A DNA stretch of 64,000 bases from Snodgrassella sp. (GCA_024103515.1 JAGGIK010000003.1:1-64000); one strand, 5' to 3'. Numbered from the stretch's first letter, positions 51,673 through 63,024 are shown. A program made the numbers and translations. The notes: a model not told the origin generated them from the sequence alone.

Positions 51673-53241
51673 TTATGCGGCAGAATCGGTACGAATTAGA
51701 TAGTCAAATGCACTAAGCGCAGCTTTTGCTCCTTCTCCAGCTGCAATGATAATCTGCTTATAAGGCACGTTTGTGCAATCACCGGCAGCAAAGATGCCGG
51801 GAATGCTGGTTTTGCCATATGCATCAATCTTAATTTCACGCATTGGTTCTGTTAGGTCAACTGTACCTTGTACAAAGCCAGTATTCGGTAATAAACCTAT
51901 CTGTACAAATATCCCTTCTAGTGACAATTGTTGCATTGAGTTAGTTAATCGATCTAAATATTTTAAACCGTTCACTTTGCCTTCTGACCCGACAACTTCA
52001 GTCGTTTGAGCATTCAGAATAACATCAACATTTGTCAATGAATGCAATTTGTGCTGTAAAACTTCATCAGCGCGCATCTTATCAGCAAATTCCAGTAACG
52101 TAACATGCTTAACCACGCCTGCTAGATCAATTGCTGCCTCAACACCGGAATTGCCACCACCTATCACGGCCACATTTTTACCTTTAAACAGTGGACCATC
52201 ACAATGCGGACAATAGGTTACTCCTTTAGTACGATACTCTTGTTCACCTGGGACATTCATGGAACGCCAGCGTGCGCCGGTAGACAAAATAACTGTGCGA
52301 GATTTCAGCACCGCCCCACTTTCAGTATGAATTTCAATCAGTCCGCCAGTGGTTGTGGCCGGTATTAATTTTTGTACTGTTTGCAGATTCATGATATCGA
52401 CATTGTACAGTCTGACATGTTTTTCAAGATCTTGCGCTAGGTTTGGCCCATTTGTATTCAAAACTGATATATAGTTTTCGATATCTACAGTATCAAGTAC
52501 TTGACCTCCAAAACGTTCAGCCACTATACCAGTCCGTATCCCTTTGCGAGCAGCATATATTGCCGCAGCCGCACCAGCCGGCCCTCCTCCAACAATCAAT
52601 ACATCGAACGGTTCTTTCTTACTCAGGTTATTTGCCGTTTCTGCTACGGTATTACTATCCAATTTTGCAACAATTTCCTCCAACTGCATCCGCCCTTGCC
52701 CAAATGGTTGTCCATTCAAAAAAACAGCTGGTACCCCCATAATTTGTCGCTCTTCAACCTCTTGTTGAAATAAAGCACCATCAATTGCGGTATGAGTAAT
52801 ATTCGGATTGAGAATGGTCATCAGATTCAATGACTGAATGACTTCTGGACAGTTATGACAAGTAATGGAATAAAAGGTTTCAAAGTGCATCGAACCTTGT
52901 AATTTTTTGATTTGCTCCTGCATTTGTTGATTTTCTTTAGAAGGATGGCCTCCTACCTGTAATAAAGCCAGAACTAAAGAACTGAACTCATGACCAAGGG
53001 GAATCCCAGCAAATATCAGTCCGGTATGCAAACCGGGAGAAGTAATTTCAAATGATGGTTTGCGCAAGTGTTGGCCATCTGTACGCAAACTAACCTTAGC
53101 ACTTATTGAAGTAATTTGCTGTAGCAGAACGAGCATATCACGTGCAGCATCACTTTCGTCAAGTGTGGCAATAATTTCTACGGGCTTGACCACATAATCC
53201 ATATAATTTGTTAATTGATTTATTAATGTTTCGTCTAACAT
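51673..53241 (-). CDS. ahpF: Alkyl hydroperoxide reductase subunit F
   Basis: 522 residues, normal length. The N-terminal double-thioredoxin domain has CHNCPEV (about 128-131). The thioredoxin-reductase part has FAD motif [17 protein letters not shown], redox pair CPHCDG, NADPH motif [10 protein letters not shown] and the second FAD signature [12 protein letters not shown]. It recycles AhpC with NADH. It lies downstream of ahpC with a hairpin between. Confidence 0.97.
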   Translation of the reverse strand: MLDETLINQLTNYMDYVVKPVEIIATLDESDAARDMLVLLQQITSISAKVSLRTDGQHLRKPSFEITSPGLHTGLIFAGIPLGHEFSSLVLALLQVGGHPSKENQQMQEQIKKLQGSMHFETFYSITCHNCPEVIQSLNLMTILNPNITHTAIDGALFQQEVEERQIMGVPAVFLNGQPFGQGRMQLEEIVAKLDSNTVAETANNLSKKEPFDVLIVGGGPAGAAAAIYAARKGIRTGIVAERFGGQVLDTVDIENYISVLNTNGPNLAQDLEKHVRLYNVDIMNLQTVQKLIPATTTGGLIEIHTESGAVLKSRTVILSTGARWRSMNVPGEQEYRTKGVTYCPHCDGPLFKGKNVAVIGGGNSGVEAAIDLAGVVKHVTLLEFADKMRADEVLQHKLHSLTNVDVILNAQTTEVVGSEGKVNGLKYLDRLTNSMQQLSLEGIFVQIGLLPNTGFVQGTVDLTEPMREIKIDAYGKTSIPGIFAAGDCTNVPYKQIIIAAGEGAKAALSAFDYLIRTDSAA

Positions 53242-53315
53242 AATCTGACTCCATAATATTAATATTATCTATTGAAAATATATTTTCGATAGCCAAAATT
53301 TAAAACCTGGAAAAA

Positions 53316-53345
53316 AACCCAAATACCACAGTTGGTATCTGGGTT
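53316..53345 (-). terminator. Hairpin between ahpC and ahpF
   Basis: A 13-bp stem with one mismatch (aacccaaatacca / tggtatctgggtt), loop of 4. On the minus strand it is followed by ttttttt, a good intrinsic terminator. It would let only part of the transcripts continue from ahpC into ahpF. Confidence 0.85.
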
Positions 53346-53398
53346 AAACCTAAGTTTATGGCTATTATTTTAGTATTGATGTGTGTGCTTATGTGATG

Positions 53399-53965
53399 TT
53401 AAATTTTACCAACTAAGTCTAGTGATGGAGCAAGAGTTTTTTCTCCTTCTTTCCATTTGGCTGGACAAACTTCACCCGGATGAGAAGCAACATATTGAGC
53501 TGCTTTAACTTTTCTCACTAAATCCGCCGCTTCACGGCCGATACCTTCTGCGGTAACTTCTACGCATTGGATAATACCCTGAGGATCTACTAAGAATGTG
53601 GCACGATCAGCAGAGCCTTCTCCTTCGCGTAAGACACCAAAATTATTGGCCAAAGTTGCATTGCGATCACCCAGCATAAAATACTTGATTTTGCGAATGG
53701 TATCAGAAGCATCATGCCATGCTTTGTGGGTAAAATGGGTATCAGTTGACACAGAGTATACTTCTACGTTCATTTTCTGCAGTTCAGCATAATGATCAGC
53801 CAGATCTCCTAATTCAGTCGGGCAAACAAAGGTAAAGTCAGCTGGATAGAAAAAGAAAATAGACCATTTACCCTTTACATCTGCATCACTGACTTCAATA
53901 AACTCGCCATTTCGAAAAGCAGTAGTTTTAAAAGGCTTGATTTCAGTATTTACATTTGCAACCAT
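53399..53965 (-). CDS. ahpC: Alkyl hydroperoxide reductase subunit C (peroxiredoxin)
   Basis: 188 residues. Peroxidatic Cys in [15 protein letters not shown] (about 48) and resolving Cys in [10 protein letters not shown] (about 167). It reduces hydrogen peroxide, organic peroxides and peroxynitrite, with AhpF as electron donor. It is the promoter-proximal gene, with a long upstream region. Confidence 0.97.
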   Translation of the reverse strand: MVANVNTEIKPFKTTAFRNGEFIEVSDADVKGKWSIFFFYPADFTFVCPTELGDLADHYAELQKMNVEVYSVSTDTHFTHKAWHDASDTIRKIKYFMLGDRNATLANNFGVLREGEGSADRATFLVDPQGIIQCVEVTAEGIGREAADLVRKVKAAQYVASHPGEVCPAKWKEGEKTLAPSLDLVGKI

Positions 53966-55387
53966 AATATGTTTCCTTATTTACTTGTTTAATAGTATAG
54001 GTAGAAGAATTGATAACGCTCATCATACACAATTTAAATTAATAAATATAATCAAATGATTTTATTAAACCGATAGTTTTTATTATTTATAGAAATCAAC
54101 TAATTACCAAAACAAAACCGTATTCGCTGATTTCTTAAGTATTTGTGAACAAATTAATTTAGTCAAATACTGTGTAAAGTGCAATAAGACGATTAGCTGA
54201 ATAATAGTAACTGCAAATATCTAATTCAAAATAATCAATCCAACACTCACCCTACAGATACCAACATCAAGCACAATATGTTGATGTATTTGCATTTATT
54301 AACTCTAGTTAGCTGACATTGCTGTAAGTCGATCAGACAGATTCACCCATATATAAGCAAATCAGGCAAATTTAAAATTTTTAAGATTACCGTGTAATAA
54401 CACATATTGTTCAGTTAACCAACTTTTGATCACTTGTTGCTGCTCTACTTATCATTTACATTATTATCCTGCATGGTGGCAGGAAATTTTTAGCAATTTG
54501 CGGCTTGATAGTGCTGATTGGCACGTACTCTCGCTGCCATTCCAGCAAACTGCTTTGGGTTAGTAGTTGATATAGCTTACTATTACCAACTAGCGGACAG
54601 AATAACGGAACTCAAGAGCCAATGTTTAATCATTTACATACACTATTTGGGTGGTAATACAATAGTTTCTATAAATTTGGACTTTTTTTCAGTATTTTTT
54701 GCTGGTAATCATGGTTTCTGAATTGCTCTATAGTTCCAAAATTATGCAACCCCATAGCTAACTGGTATTTTTGATTTGACTGAACCTGTATGGTAATTAG
54801 TATAATAAATCAATTATTTGAATAACATGTAGCAGAAATTATTTGACAGAAAGCTGATGTTTTTCTGAGTACTCAGGATGATGTCTCGGGTATAAAAAAG
54901 ATATGCTTTAGTGCTCAATTGACTGTACAGTAATGCTGACTTGTCTGTATTTCGATTAGCATTTATGGCTTTACTTAAGTACATTTTGCCAATTGATACA
55001 GGCTAAAAACATTTATTATAAAGCAGATTACTCGATTTATTGATATTTTAGCCTAAATCATCACCTGTGCCGTTTTCATTCAAGGCTAAATTTATTACAT
55101 AAATCGTTATTTTAATCTTCTACAAGATAAATGATTTGAATACATTTTAAATAGCAATTTTATAAGTTGGATATATCCATAACTAAGCTAATTACAGACA
55201 AACTAGTTTACTCACAGGAGAAAAATAAAAATGTCAGAATATTTTCTAACCAACAAGCTTAAATATTGATTGGAAAATAAATATGAATAAACAAAAAAGG
55301 ACTGAAATCGCTTATTTCAGTCCTTTTGAATTTCTGCTTAGCAGTTACACTGCTACAATTGGCACAGAAGTTGTCGCATAAGCAATA
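53966..55387. other. 1.4-kb gene-poor region upstream of ahpC
   Basis: No supportable gene. The frame at 54518-54721 starts without a ribosome binding site and is not recognisable. A 12-codon ATG frame at 55231 has a good Shine-Dalgarno (aggag, 55217-55221), possibly the leftover start of a lost gene. The ahpC promoter lies near 53985-54010 (tatact-like -10). Confidence 0.5.
55293..55328 (-). terminator. Terminator of sspA-sspB
   Basis: A 14-bp perfect stem (aaaaggactgaaat / atttcagtcctttt) with a short loop (cgctt), T-run in both orientations. Confidence 0.9.
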
Positions 55388-55825
55388 CTACTTAATAATT
55401 TTAAGCCCTTTTTTACTGCCTTCATGAGTTGGGTGTGATTTGACCAGTTTTTCGGCTGAATCTGTGCTCTGATCACTGGTTCCCCTTGCAAGCTCTTCGC
55501 CTTTTTCATCAGTTAAAGGTTTAAGATCAAAACCCATTCCCTCACCTGTTTCGCGTGCAAAAATGCTGCTAACATGACCAATAGGAATCCAGATATCATG
55601 AGATACACCATTGAAACGGGTAGCAAAATTAATCCATTCATCATCAATGGTTAAATTATGGGCAGCATTTGGCCCTATATTGAGCACAATTTCATTATTC
55701 CGCACATACTGCATTGGTACTTGAGTTTTATCGTTCACCCACACCATAATATGCGGAGTATATCCGCTATCCACAGCCCAATCAAATAACGCACGCAAAA
55801 TATACGGCTTGGTATCCTTACTCAT
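55388..55825 (-). CDS. sspB: ClpXP specificity-enhancing factor SspB
   Basis: 145 residues. YILRALFDWAVDSGYTPHIMVW, the NIGPNAAHNLTIDDEWINFATRFNG block and VSSIFARETGEGMGF are the SspB fold that binds ssrA tags. The flexible tail ends in a short basic ClpX-binding peptide (GLKIIK). It delivers ssrA-tagged proteins to ClpXP. It lies 22 bases after sspA. Confidence 0.92.
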   Translation of the reverse strand: MSKDTKPYILRALFDWAVDSGYTPHIMVWVNDKTQVPMQYVRNNEIVLNIGPNAAHNLTIDDEWINFATRFNGVSHDIWIPIGHVSSIFARETGEGMGFDLKPLTDEKGEELARGTSDQSTDSAEKLVKSHPTHEGSKKGLKIIK

Positions 55826-55847
55826 GCTTTTCTGTCTCTATACTAAG

Positions 55848-56453
55848 TTAACGGCGCATGGCTTTTTCAGCAGGCGTCAGTGCATTAATAAAGGCTTCAC
55901 GTTGGAAAATCCGTTCTGCGTACTTAAGAATAGGTGCAGCGGATTTCGGTAGTTTTATGTCATAATAATCCAATCGCCACAGCAATGGAGCCAGTGCCAC
56001 ATCGATCATTGAGAAATCGTCACCGATAATGTATTTATTTTTGCTGAACGAGGGCGAAAGCATAGTTAAACCCTGAGTAATCGCTTCACGGGCGCGGTTC
56101 ATTTCTTTGTTACTGGAAGCTGGATTTTCCAATACGGAAACATGACTGAATAATTCTTTTTCCAAACGATATAATACCAGGCGACCATGACCGCGTTTAA
56201 CCGGGTCTGCCGGCATTAATTGCGGATGAGGAAAACGTTCATCAATATATTCATTAATAATATTGGATTCATACAGAATTAAATCACGTTCAACCAGAAC
56301 AGGTACCTGATTGTAGGGATTCATTACAGCCAGATCTTCAGGCTTATTGTAAACGTCTACATCTTTGATTTCAAAATCCATTCCTTTTTCGTAAAGGACA
56401 AAGCTACAACGCTGACTAAACGGGCAGGTTATACCCGCATATAAAATCATCAT
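55848..56453 (-). CDS. sspA: Stringent starvation protein A
   Basis: 201 residues with a GST fold: the N-terminal thioredoxin-like part ITCPFSQRCSFVLYEKGMDFE, then YNQVPVLVERDLILYESNIINEYIDERFPHP and an all-helical C-terminal half with VALAPLLWRLDYY. It is an RNA-polymerase-associated regulator, not a detoxifying GST. The usual partner sspB follows. The start could be one codon later (ATG ATG). Confidence 0.94.
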   Translation of the reverse strand: MMILYAGITCPFSQRCSFVLYEKGMDFEIKDVDVYNKPEDLAVMNPYNQVPVLVERDLILYESNIINEYIDERFPHPQLMPADPVKRGHGRLVLYRLEKELFSHVSVLENPASSNKEMNRAREAITQGLTMLSPSFSKNKYIIGDDFSMIDVALAPLLWRLDYYDIKLPKSAAPILKYAERIFQREAFINALTPAEKAMRR

Positions 56454-56616
56454 AATTAATCTTTCATTATTTCTGTATGTTAGTGATGCGGTGAAATATT
56501 AGAAATTTGATTTATTATAGACAAATGACTATATTTTTTCCAGAAAAATAGCTTAAGTTAATGTTTTTATTATTTTTATAATAAAAAGTTGCTTAATCAT
56601 ACATTATTTGCATAGC

Positions 56617-57369
56617 CTAAACCGGATTAGCTTCATCAAAAAATTGATATGACAATTTAAACTGTGCACTGATGGCTGCGGCCAGTGCCTGAATTCCATA
56701 GCGTTCAGTAGCATGATGACCAGCAGCGATAAATCCCACACCGCTTTCTACAGCCAGATGATATTGTGGTTCCGACACTTCACCTGTAATAAATACATCA
56801 ACCCCAAGTTCTATAGCTTGTTGAAAAAAGCTTTGACCACCACCACTGCACCAAGCCAGACGTTGTACCGGTTGGTGTGGGTCATGACATAATAACAACG
56901 GCTCACGTTTTAAGACTCGAGCAATATGCTGTGCCAATTCTTTGGAGGATTGAGGCTGGGATAACCGACCGTACTGAAGCAAATTCTGTTCCCCACTATA
57001 CCCATCTATAACCCAGCCAAGTTTGACCGCCAACTGCACATTATTTCCCCATTGCTGATGAGCATCTAAAGGTAAATGATAACCAACCAGATTAATGTTA
57101 CTGGTGATTAGGGACTGTATACGCTGTTTTTTCCAGCCAGTGATGATACTGGGTTCACTTTTCCAGAACATACCATGATGTACCAACAACATATCTGCCT
57201 GTTGTGCTATAGCAAAATCAATGGCGGCCTGACTGGCCGTTACAGCGCATACAATTTTGCTAATGTCTCGGGTGCCTTCAATTTGCAAACCATTAGGACT
57301 AAAATCCCTAAATTGTGATAACGCCAGTTCCTGAGAACACCAGTCTAAAATTTCTTTTCTACTCACCAT
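56617..57369 (-). CDS. Nif3-like dinuclear metal-centre protein
   Basis: 250 residues of the Nif3/YbgI family. The metal-binding motifs LLVHHGMFWK (near the N-terminus) and GHHATERYG (near the C-terminus) are complete, and FITGEVSEPQYHLA precedes the latter. Members form hexamers with a di-metal site; a GTP cyclohydrolase I type 2 label is often used but uncertain. 247-255 residues is the usual length. Confidence 0.92.
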   Translation of the reverse strand: MVSRKEILDWCSQELALSQFRDFSPNGLQIEGTRDISKIVCAVTASQAAIDFAIAQQADMLLVHHGMFWKSEPSIITGWKKQRIQSLITSNINLVGYHLPLDAHQQWGNNVQLAVKLGWVIDGYSGEQNLLQYGRLSQPQSSKELAQHIARVLKREPLLLCHDPHQPVQRLAWCSGGGQSFFQQAIELGVDVFITGEVSEPQYHLAVESGVGFIAAGHHATERYGIQALAAAISAQFKLSYQFFDEANPV

Positions 57370-57879
57370 ATTTTCTGATTCAATTCATGCGAATGTTACC
57401 GGTTAAGTTTAATAATAACATTTTTCGAACGTAAGCATGATGTCACTATTTGGATAATCATAAATTACTGTTTACAATACTCTGAATTATGAACTCGTGA
57501 AATTGAAACAGCAACCATTCAACTATCATTTAATAATGATACGGTCTATTTTTGCAGTTAACAAAGAATTATGAAATCTTAGTTAGTATTAATTACATAC
57601 TATTGTTATTGAGTAATATGCCATTTTGAGACAGATTAAGGTTCACTTTAATCTAATATTTATTTAGCTTATATAAAGCAAAACCCGCAGTCAACTCATA
57701 TAATTTATGTTTTTATCATAATTTTTAGTATGAAAATGCCTTGCTGACCCATTTTCTACATCATAGCTCGCTTCGTCTAGTGGTATAGATTCAACAATAT
57801 GAGACAACCAGATTCTATCTTCTTATCAATATAAAGATAATTACAGGAATGGCTACTAACTAAAACGGCTATACCCAAA
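57370..57879. other. Gene-free region
   Basis: About 500 AT-rich bases, no gene, RNA or strong hairpin recognised. It includes the upstream side of the Nif3-like gene. Confidence 0.5.
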
Positions 57880-58560
57880 TTTAGCACTCAATGTTTGTAG
57901 ATAATTATGCTATTTGTTTTAGGGCGTTATATTCCTACGGCATCATAGTATTGAGTGCCACATTGGATTCCATCAGCCAGATAAGTCGTCTACCATTACT
58001 CAGTTATCTTCTTTGCTGGTGTCGGATAACTAAAAAGATACAATCTTATTAGCTCTGTTTGATAGACATGATTAAATTGTTCAATATAGTCATTTTGATA
58101 TGAGCAACTTAGTTATATATAATCAATGGTATTCCATGTCATTTTGCTCGGCTACTGAACGTTTTTCCAGTAAACTGCGGTGTATTATCCACACGGATTT
58201 TTTAGTGAATAATTCTACCAGTAGGTAAACTGAGCGCAATTTGACTGTCCAAAATTTAACAATTAGAGTTAATGATTACACTAAACATTCAAATACCCCA
58301 GTAATTGTGACTGCTGTTACTCATAAAATCTATTGACCAATATTCCTCAAGTCTCATGAATGCCGATAACTTTTCTGGATTTCGGGATAGAAGACGTTGT
58401 ATATGCTTAATTCTGAGATTAAATGTTAATTGGCCAGACACCCAAAAACACGTTAATGATTCTACTTGCAACTAAGCTTTTTGACAAAATAGAACATTTA
58501 GGAAAATCCCAGCATAAATACTCGTCAATAGTGGTATCTCGCACCGAAATCAACATTGCA
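57880..58560 (-). mobile_element. Dead IS3-family transposase (OrfB), IS407-like
   Basis: On the minus strand one reads LRIKHIQRLLSRNPEKLS and EYWSIDFMSN (58289-58471), then SLPTGRIIH and IRVDNTPQFTGKTFSSRAK and HGIPLIIYN (58240-58060). This is the order of the IS407-group DDE domain (WSIDFMSD, DNGPEFxGKxFS, HGIxL). Stops and shifts are numerous. It is related to the remnant at 21181-21900 but is in the opposite orientation. Confidence 0.8.
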
Positions 58561-59337
58561 ACATCTGCTAACTAAGCTTGATACATAAAAGTTAGGGATT
58601 AAGCTAACTTTTATGGCGCACACCTAACAGCCGTCGTAACAGGCTGACTAGCCAGCATTTACCCAGCCTTAGTAAACTTTAAGCGTTATAATCAATTTAT
58701 CTTGACTGGAATATTCTATTTGAGTGTGCAAATAACTGTTAGACCTAGTGACTGTCTGCTTCCAACTCATCTCAGTGCCTGATATCCGAAGTTCACATAC
58801 CTCGGTATTACTCTGGCCATTTGTAAAATGGAATTAGCCATGCACTCTTTACTGCAGAGTTTTTGACCGAGATACCCGCTTTGGCTTCTTTTCAAATGAA
58901 TACTTATTGACACAGTATTACTTATTTCAAATGTGAATCCTCTGTGTGTCAAAGAAAGAATATACTACTTTGGTGCCGTCCTATTATAGTGGAGATAGTT
59001 ACACATTCCTTATTAAAATAGGCTAATTTTATTCCTTGTGTGTGACAAGTAAAATTTTAAGACATAGAAAACAAAAATTTAACAAAAAGTATTTGGGTAC
59101 ATTAAGAGTAACAGCATAGAAAACTGATAATAATATTAAGAATCAGTTTAAGCATATATGGCAAAGTCTGGATTAGATTGTTAAATATATTTTTATTTGA
59201 ACATGATGAATTTAATTGGTAAAGCATAAAAGGTAAGAAGACTACAAAGAACTGTATTTTATAGGATGCTATTAATGAGTTTACCAGCAAACAGCCTGCT
59301 AAAATTGAGCAGGCTGTTGAAGTATACGGACATAGAA
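58561..59337. other. Gene-free region upstream of the permease terminator
   Basis: About 780 bases. A frame on the minus strand at 58767-58952 is open for 61 codons but has no recognisable match. The hairpin at 59290-59318 is the terminator of the permease gene. Confidence 0.45.
59290..59318 (-). terminator. Terminator of the NCS2 permease gene
   Basis: An 11-bp perfect stem (aacagcctgct / agcaggctgtt) with a 7-base loop, about 20 bases beyond the stop. Confidence 0.75.
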
Positions 59338-60732
59338 CTAATGAGGCAGATTATCACTTAAATATACTGCTGTTTCGCTATGGTCATAGGGTAATACCAG
59401 ATTTAATACCACCGCCACTATTCCACCCATACAAATTGGATTTTGAAACAAAATAGGTAACTGAGCAAAGACCTCAGGCTCAAAGGCCACTCCCAAGCCA
59501 AGACCTAATGATGTGGCACAGATAATTGCTTCACGTCGCTTTATTCCTGCAGTAATAATAATACGAATGCCTGCGGTGACAATCAGACCGAACATAACCA
59601 CCATTGCTCCACCTAAAACTGGGCTTGGGATAGTTGTAAAAATTCCGCCGACCCACGGGAAAAGACCCAGCAAAATAAGAATGACGGCAATATACTTACC
59701 AATATACCGAGAAGCGACTCCAGTCATCTGAATTACGCCGTTATTTTGGGCAAATGTGGTTAAGGGCAAAGAACCCAGCACAGTAGCTATAACAGATACC
59801 AATCCGTCAGCCATAACACCACCGCGCAATCTACTGGTATATTCAGGTCCGTCGACAGGCAGGTTGGAAATCATAGCAGTTGCGGTTAAGTCTCCAACGG
59901 CTTCGAAAACGCTGAGCAAATAAATGGTTCCGGCAACCATAAACGCATGCCAATCAAAAGAAAAACCATATTTAAAGGGAATCGGAATTGTAATCAAGGG
60001 TAGATTCTGCAGATTGGAAAAATCCACTATTCCCATAAACAGTGCAATGATATAGCCAGTTGTCAGGCCGACCGCTATTCCAGCCATCCGCCACCATGGA
60101 TTTTTAAAACAGTTGAATAACAGAACAATGAATAAAACCAGCGTAGATAAACCCAGATTAGACCATGAACCAAATGCATGATTGGCCTTGGCCGCCAAGC
60201 CACCACCATAATCTGTAATACCAACATGGATAAGGCTCAATCCAATCATTAATACCACAACACCGCTTACAGTCGGCGTGATAACTTTACGCAAAAACGG
60301 CAATAACCATGATGCACCGATTACTAAAAAGGCGCCCACAAACGAGACGCCTAATAAAGTAGAAATCATGGTATTTTCGCTCATCCCGCCATGCTTCATT
60401 TCCAGACCTAAGGCAATCATGACGGTCACAAACGAAAAGTTGACTGATTGAATAGACAACAGACCAGATCCTATTACACCGAATCTATGTACTTGAATAT
60501 AGGTGCCGACACCAGAAGCCACCATAGACATAGACACCAGATAAGCTGTGACTTCTGCTTTTAGTCCCAGAGCACCACCCACAACCAGCGCAGGCGCCAC
60601 CATGGGAACAAATAAAGCCAGTAAATGCGTTAATGCGCTTAATAAACTATTAAAAAAAGGAGGTTTGTCTTCCAGAGCATAGACCAGATCGGAGCGCTCG
60701 GCATCAGAGCGGGCAGCGGAATTATTGGTCAT
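59338..60732 (-). CDS. NCS2 nucleobase permease (xanthine/uric-acid type)
   Basis: 464 residues, about 14 membrane segments. Hallmarks are VYALEDKPPFFNSLLSALTH near the N-terminus, QSVNFSFVTVMIALG, a FEAVGDLTATAMIS block and the NCS2 motif QNNGVIQMTGVASRYIG. The NCS2 family brings nucleobases in with protons. The motif pattern favours the purine (xanthine/urate) branch over uracil, but the substrate cannot be fixed. A single-gene unit, divergent from dapA. Confidence 0.88.
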   Translation of the reverse strand: MTNNSAARSDAERSDLVYALEDKPPFFNSLLSALTHLLALFVPMVAPALVVGGALGLKAEVTAYLVSMSMVASGVGTYIQVHRFGVIGSGLLSIQSVNFSFVTVMIALGLEMKHGGMSENTMISTLLGVSFVGAFLVIGASWLLPFLRKVITPTVSGVVVLMIGLSLIHVGITDYGGGLAAKANHAFGSWSNLGLSTLVLFIVLLFNCFKNPWWRMAGIAVGLTTGYIIALFMGIVDFSNLQNLPLITIPIPFKYGFSFDWHAFMVAGTIYLLSVFEAVGDLTATAMISNLPVDGPEYTSRLRGGVMADGLVSVIATVLGSLPLTTFAQNNGVIQMTGVASRYIGKYIAVILILLGLFPWVGGIFTTIPSPVLGGAMVVMFGLIVTAGIRIIITAGIKRREAIICATSLGLGLGVAFEPEVFAQLPILFQNPICMGGIVAVVLNLVLPYDHSETAVYLSDNLPH

Positions 60733-60956
60733 TTTATTTTTTCCTCTTTGCTTTATACGAATGATTGTTGAATATAAAGCAACTCATTTTAAGTCAAAAA
60801 GAGGTGTTTTTACCAGTACAGAGTCCGGACAATTTTATTTTTTAAATTTAGCCAACTTTTCTTAGCAAATGATTTCTTTTATCTGACATTTTTTCCATTC
60901 TGGCAAAAAATAAGCTACAATCGTGACATTTTCATCTTCATTGAAAAGAGAGAATT

Positions 60957-61832
60957 ATGTTAACGGGTAGCCTGGTTGCCATCGTAACGCCAATGCATGC
61001 TGATGGCAGTATTGATTACGAGCAGTACAAACAATTGATTGACTGGCAAATTCAATCCGGTACTGATGCCATTGTTGCAGTAGGTACTACTGGCGAATCA
61101 GCAACACTTAGTGTTGATGAACATTTGAAAGTAGTCCAAACTGCCGTAGAGCATACGGCTAAACGGGTAAAAGTTATTGCTGGTACGGGGGCTAATAATA
61201 CCCGTGAAGCCGTTCATTTATCACAGGAAGCCAAACAGGCTGGTGCTGACATGACGTTGTCAGTAGTTCCCTACTATAACAAACCCAATCAGGAAGGTAT
61301 TTACCGCCATTTTAAAACCATCGCTGAAGCTGCTGATATTCCGATGATATTATATAATGTGCCTGGTCGTACTGTAGTTGATATGCAACCAGATACTGCA
61401 TTGCGTCTGGCTCAAATAGACAACATTGTCGGAATTAAAGAAGCCACTGGCAATATTGCCCGAGCCTGTTATCTCTTTAAGCATGCACCTGCTGATTTTG
61501 CCATTTATTCAGGTGATGATCCAACTGCACTGGCCTTTTTACTGTGTGGTGGACATGGTGTCATCAGTGTGACAGCCAATGCGGCACCTAAGATGTTTGC
61601 TGACATGTGCCATGCAGCATTAAAAGGTGATATTGCCACCGCTCGAGCCCTAAATGATAAGCTGCAACGTTTACACTCTGATCTGTTCTGTGAACCGAAT
61701 CCAGTACCAGTTAAATATGCTGTATCCAAACTTGGCAAAATAGAACCTCATTGCCGTTTGCCATTAACTGAAATTACCCCTGCAGGACAGGCCACTGTTT
61801 TGGCTGCTATGCAAGAAGCCGGGTTGATTTAG
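60957..61832 (+). CDS. dapA: 4-hydroxy-tetrahydrodipicolinate synthase
   Basis: 291 residues. Schiff-base Lys161 in GIKEATG, Tyr133 in ILYNVPGRT, and [10 protein letters not shown] (42-51) are all present. First committed step of lysine and meso-diaminopimelate synthesis. Shine-Dalgarno gagaga before the ATG. Followed by bamC, the usual order. Confidence 0.97.
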   Translation: MLTGSLVAIVTPMHADGSIDYEQYKQLIDWQIQSGTDAIVAVGTTGESATLSVDEHLKVVQTAVEHTAKRVKVIAGTGANNTREAVHLSQEAKQAGADMTLSVVPYYNKPNQEGIYRHFKTIAEAADIPMILYNVPGRTVVDMQPDTALRLAQIDNIVGIKEATGNIARACYLFKHAPADFAIYSGDDPTALAFLLCGGHGVISVTANAAPKMFADMCHAALKGDIATARALNDKLQRLHSDLFCEPNPVPVKYAVSKLGKIEPHCRLPLTEITPAGQATVLAAMQEAGLI

Positions 61833-61874
61833 TTACAGCCTACTTCAATGTTGTATATACACAGGATATGGCCA

Positions 61875-63020
61875 ATGAATTTGAGTAAGACTTTAGTTTT
61901 AACCATACTGGCAGCCAGCCTCGCAGCTTGCGCAAGTAAAAAAGATAATTTACCTAAACTGAATTATCAGTCAAATAATAAAAAAATCGTTCAGCTGGAT
62001 GTACCACCTGATCTGACTAATCCCAATCAGGGAAATCGTTTCAATATGCCAGATAGTGGGATGACTACAGGTACAGTACGCGCCAGTGATCTGAACAAAC
62101 CTAGTCGGCAAACGGTGCAAAATGGCAATAATGTATTGACCCCGGTTTCAAACATTCATTTTCAGCGAGATGGCAACATCCGCTGGCTGACTGTTGACAA
62201 TAAACAGGCAGCTGAATTGTGGCCATTGCTAAAAGCATTCTGGCAGGAACAGGGCTTTATTATTGAGCGTGAAGAACCTCAAGTTGGTTTGATGCAAACC
62301 AACTGGGCAGAAAATCGTGCCAAGCTCCCTTCAGATTTCATTCGTGGGCTGTTTGAAAAAGTAGGTATCGGTGGTGTTTATTCCAGTGGTGAACGCGATA
62401 TGTTTACTATCCGTATGGAGCGAAATGCTAAAGGTGGTACCGATATCTTTTTCAGTCAGAAAGGAATGAAAGAAGTTTACACAAACAAATCTGGTGACAC
62501 CACTGCTTGGCAATCGCGTCCGAATGAGCCTGAACTGGAAGCAGCTTTTTTAGCCCGATTTATGCAATATCTGGGTGCAGACGCACAACAGGTACAGCAA
62601 CAGATTGCTGCACAGATGCAAAAACCTGATGAAAATGCGCTGGCAAAAATTGATGGAAACAGCATTGTCATGCTTGGTAATCAAGATAGAAACTGGCGTC
62701 GTGTCGCACTGGCATTAGATCGTATCGGTCTAAATGTAATTGGTGAAAATGCCGGTAATCATTTATATCGGGTTGAAGTTGCTGCTGCTGAGACTTCTTC
62801 CATCAGTAATACAAAACCTGGTATGTTCAGCCGATTGTTTGGTCGCAGCAAAAACAAACAGCAACCTGCTGAATTACCAAAACAACCGCGTTTAATCGTA
62901 CAAGTATTACCGTTAAAAAGTGGTGGTTCACGCATTAGTCTGTTTAGTGAGGATGGTTCGCCTTATCAGGGTAAAGATGCTAAACACTGGATCAAGCAGC
63001 TCAATCAACAATTACGTTAA
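61875..63020 (+). CDS. bamC: Outer-membrane assembly lipoprotein BamC
   Basis: 381 residues from the ATG at 61875, which gives the lipobox ASLAAC with Cys19. The upstream frame start at 61848 would place the signal peptide internally. After a long unstructured N-terminal part (VPPDLTNPNQGNRF motif near 45) come two helix-grip domains: WPLLKAFWQEQGFIIE..., and WRRVALALDRIGLNVIGEN with VEVAA. It is an accessory lipoprotein of the BAM complex. Co-transcribed with dapA. Confidence 0.92.
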   Translation: MNLSKTLVLTILAASLAACASKKDNLPKLNYQSNNKKIVQLDVPPDLTNPNQGNRFNMPDSGMTTGTVRASDLNKPSRQTVQNGNNVLTPVSNIHFQRDGNIRWLTVDNKQAAELWPLLKAFWQEQGFIIEREEPQVGLMQTNWAENRAKLPSDFIRGLFEKVGIGGVYSSGERDMFTIRMERNAKGGTDIFFSQKGMKEVYTNKSGDTTAWQSRPNEPELEAAFLARFMQYLGADAQQVQQQIAAQMQKPDENALAKIDGNSIVMLGNQDRNWRRVALALDRIGLNVIGENAGNHLYRVEVAAAETSSISNTKPGMFSRLFGRSKNKQQPAELPKQPRLIVQVLPLKSGGSRISLFSEDGSPYQGKDAKHWIKQLNQQLR

Positions 63021-63024
63021 TATC

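Noticed and set aside
54518..54721. 67-codon frame upstream of ahpC
   Set aside because: No ribosome binding site and no family match.
58767..58952. 61-codon minus-strand frame near the dead IS3 element
   Set aside because: Could be a transposase scrap, but I recognise no motif.
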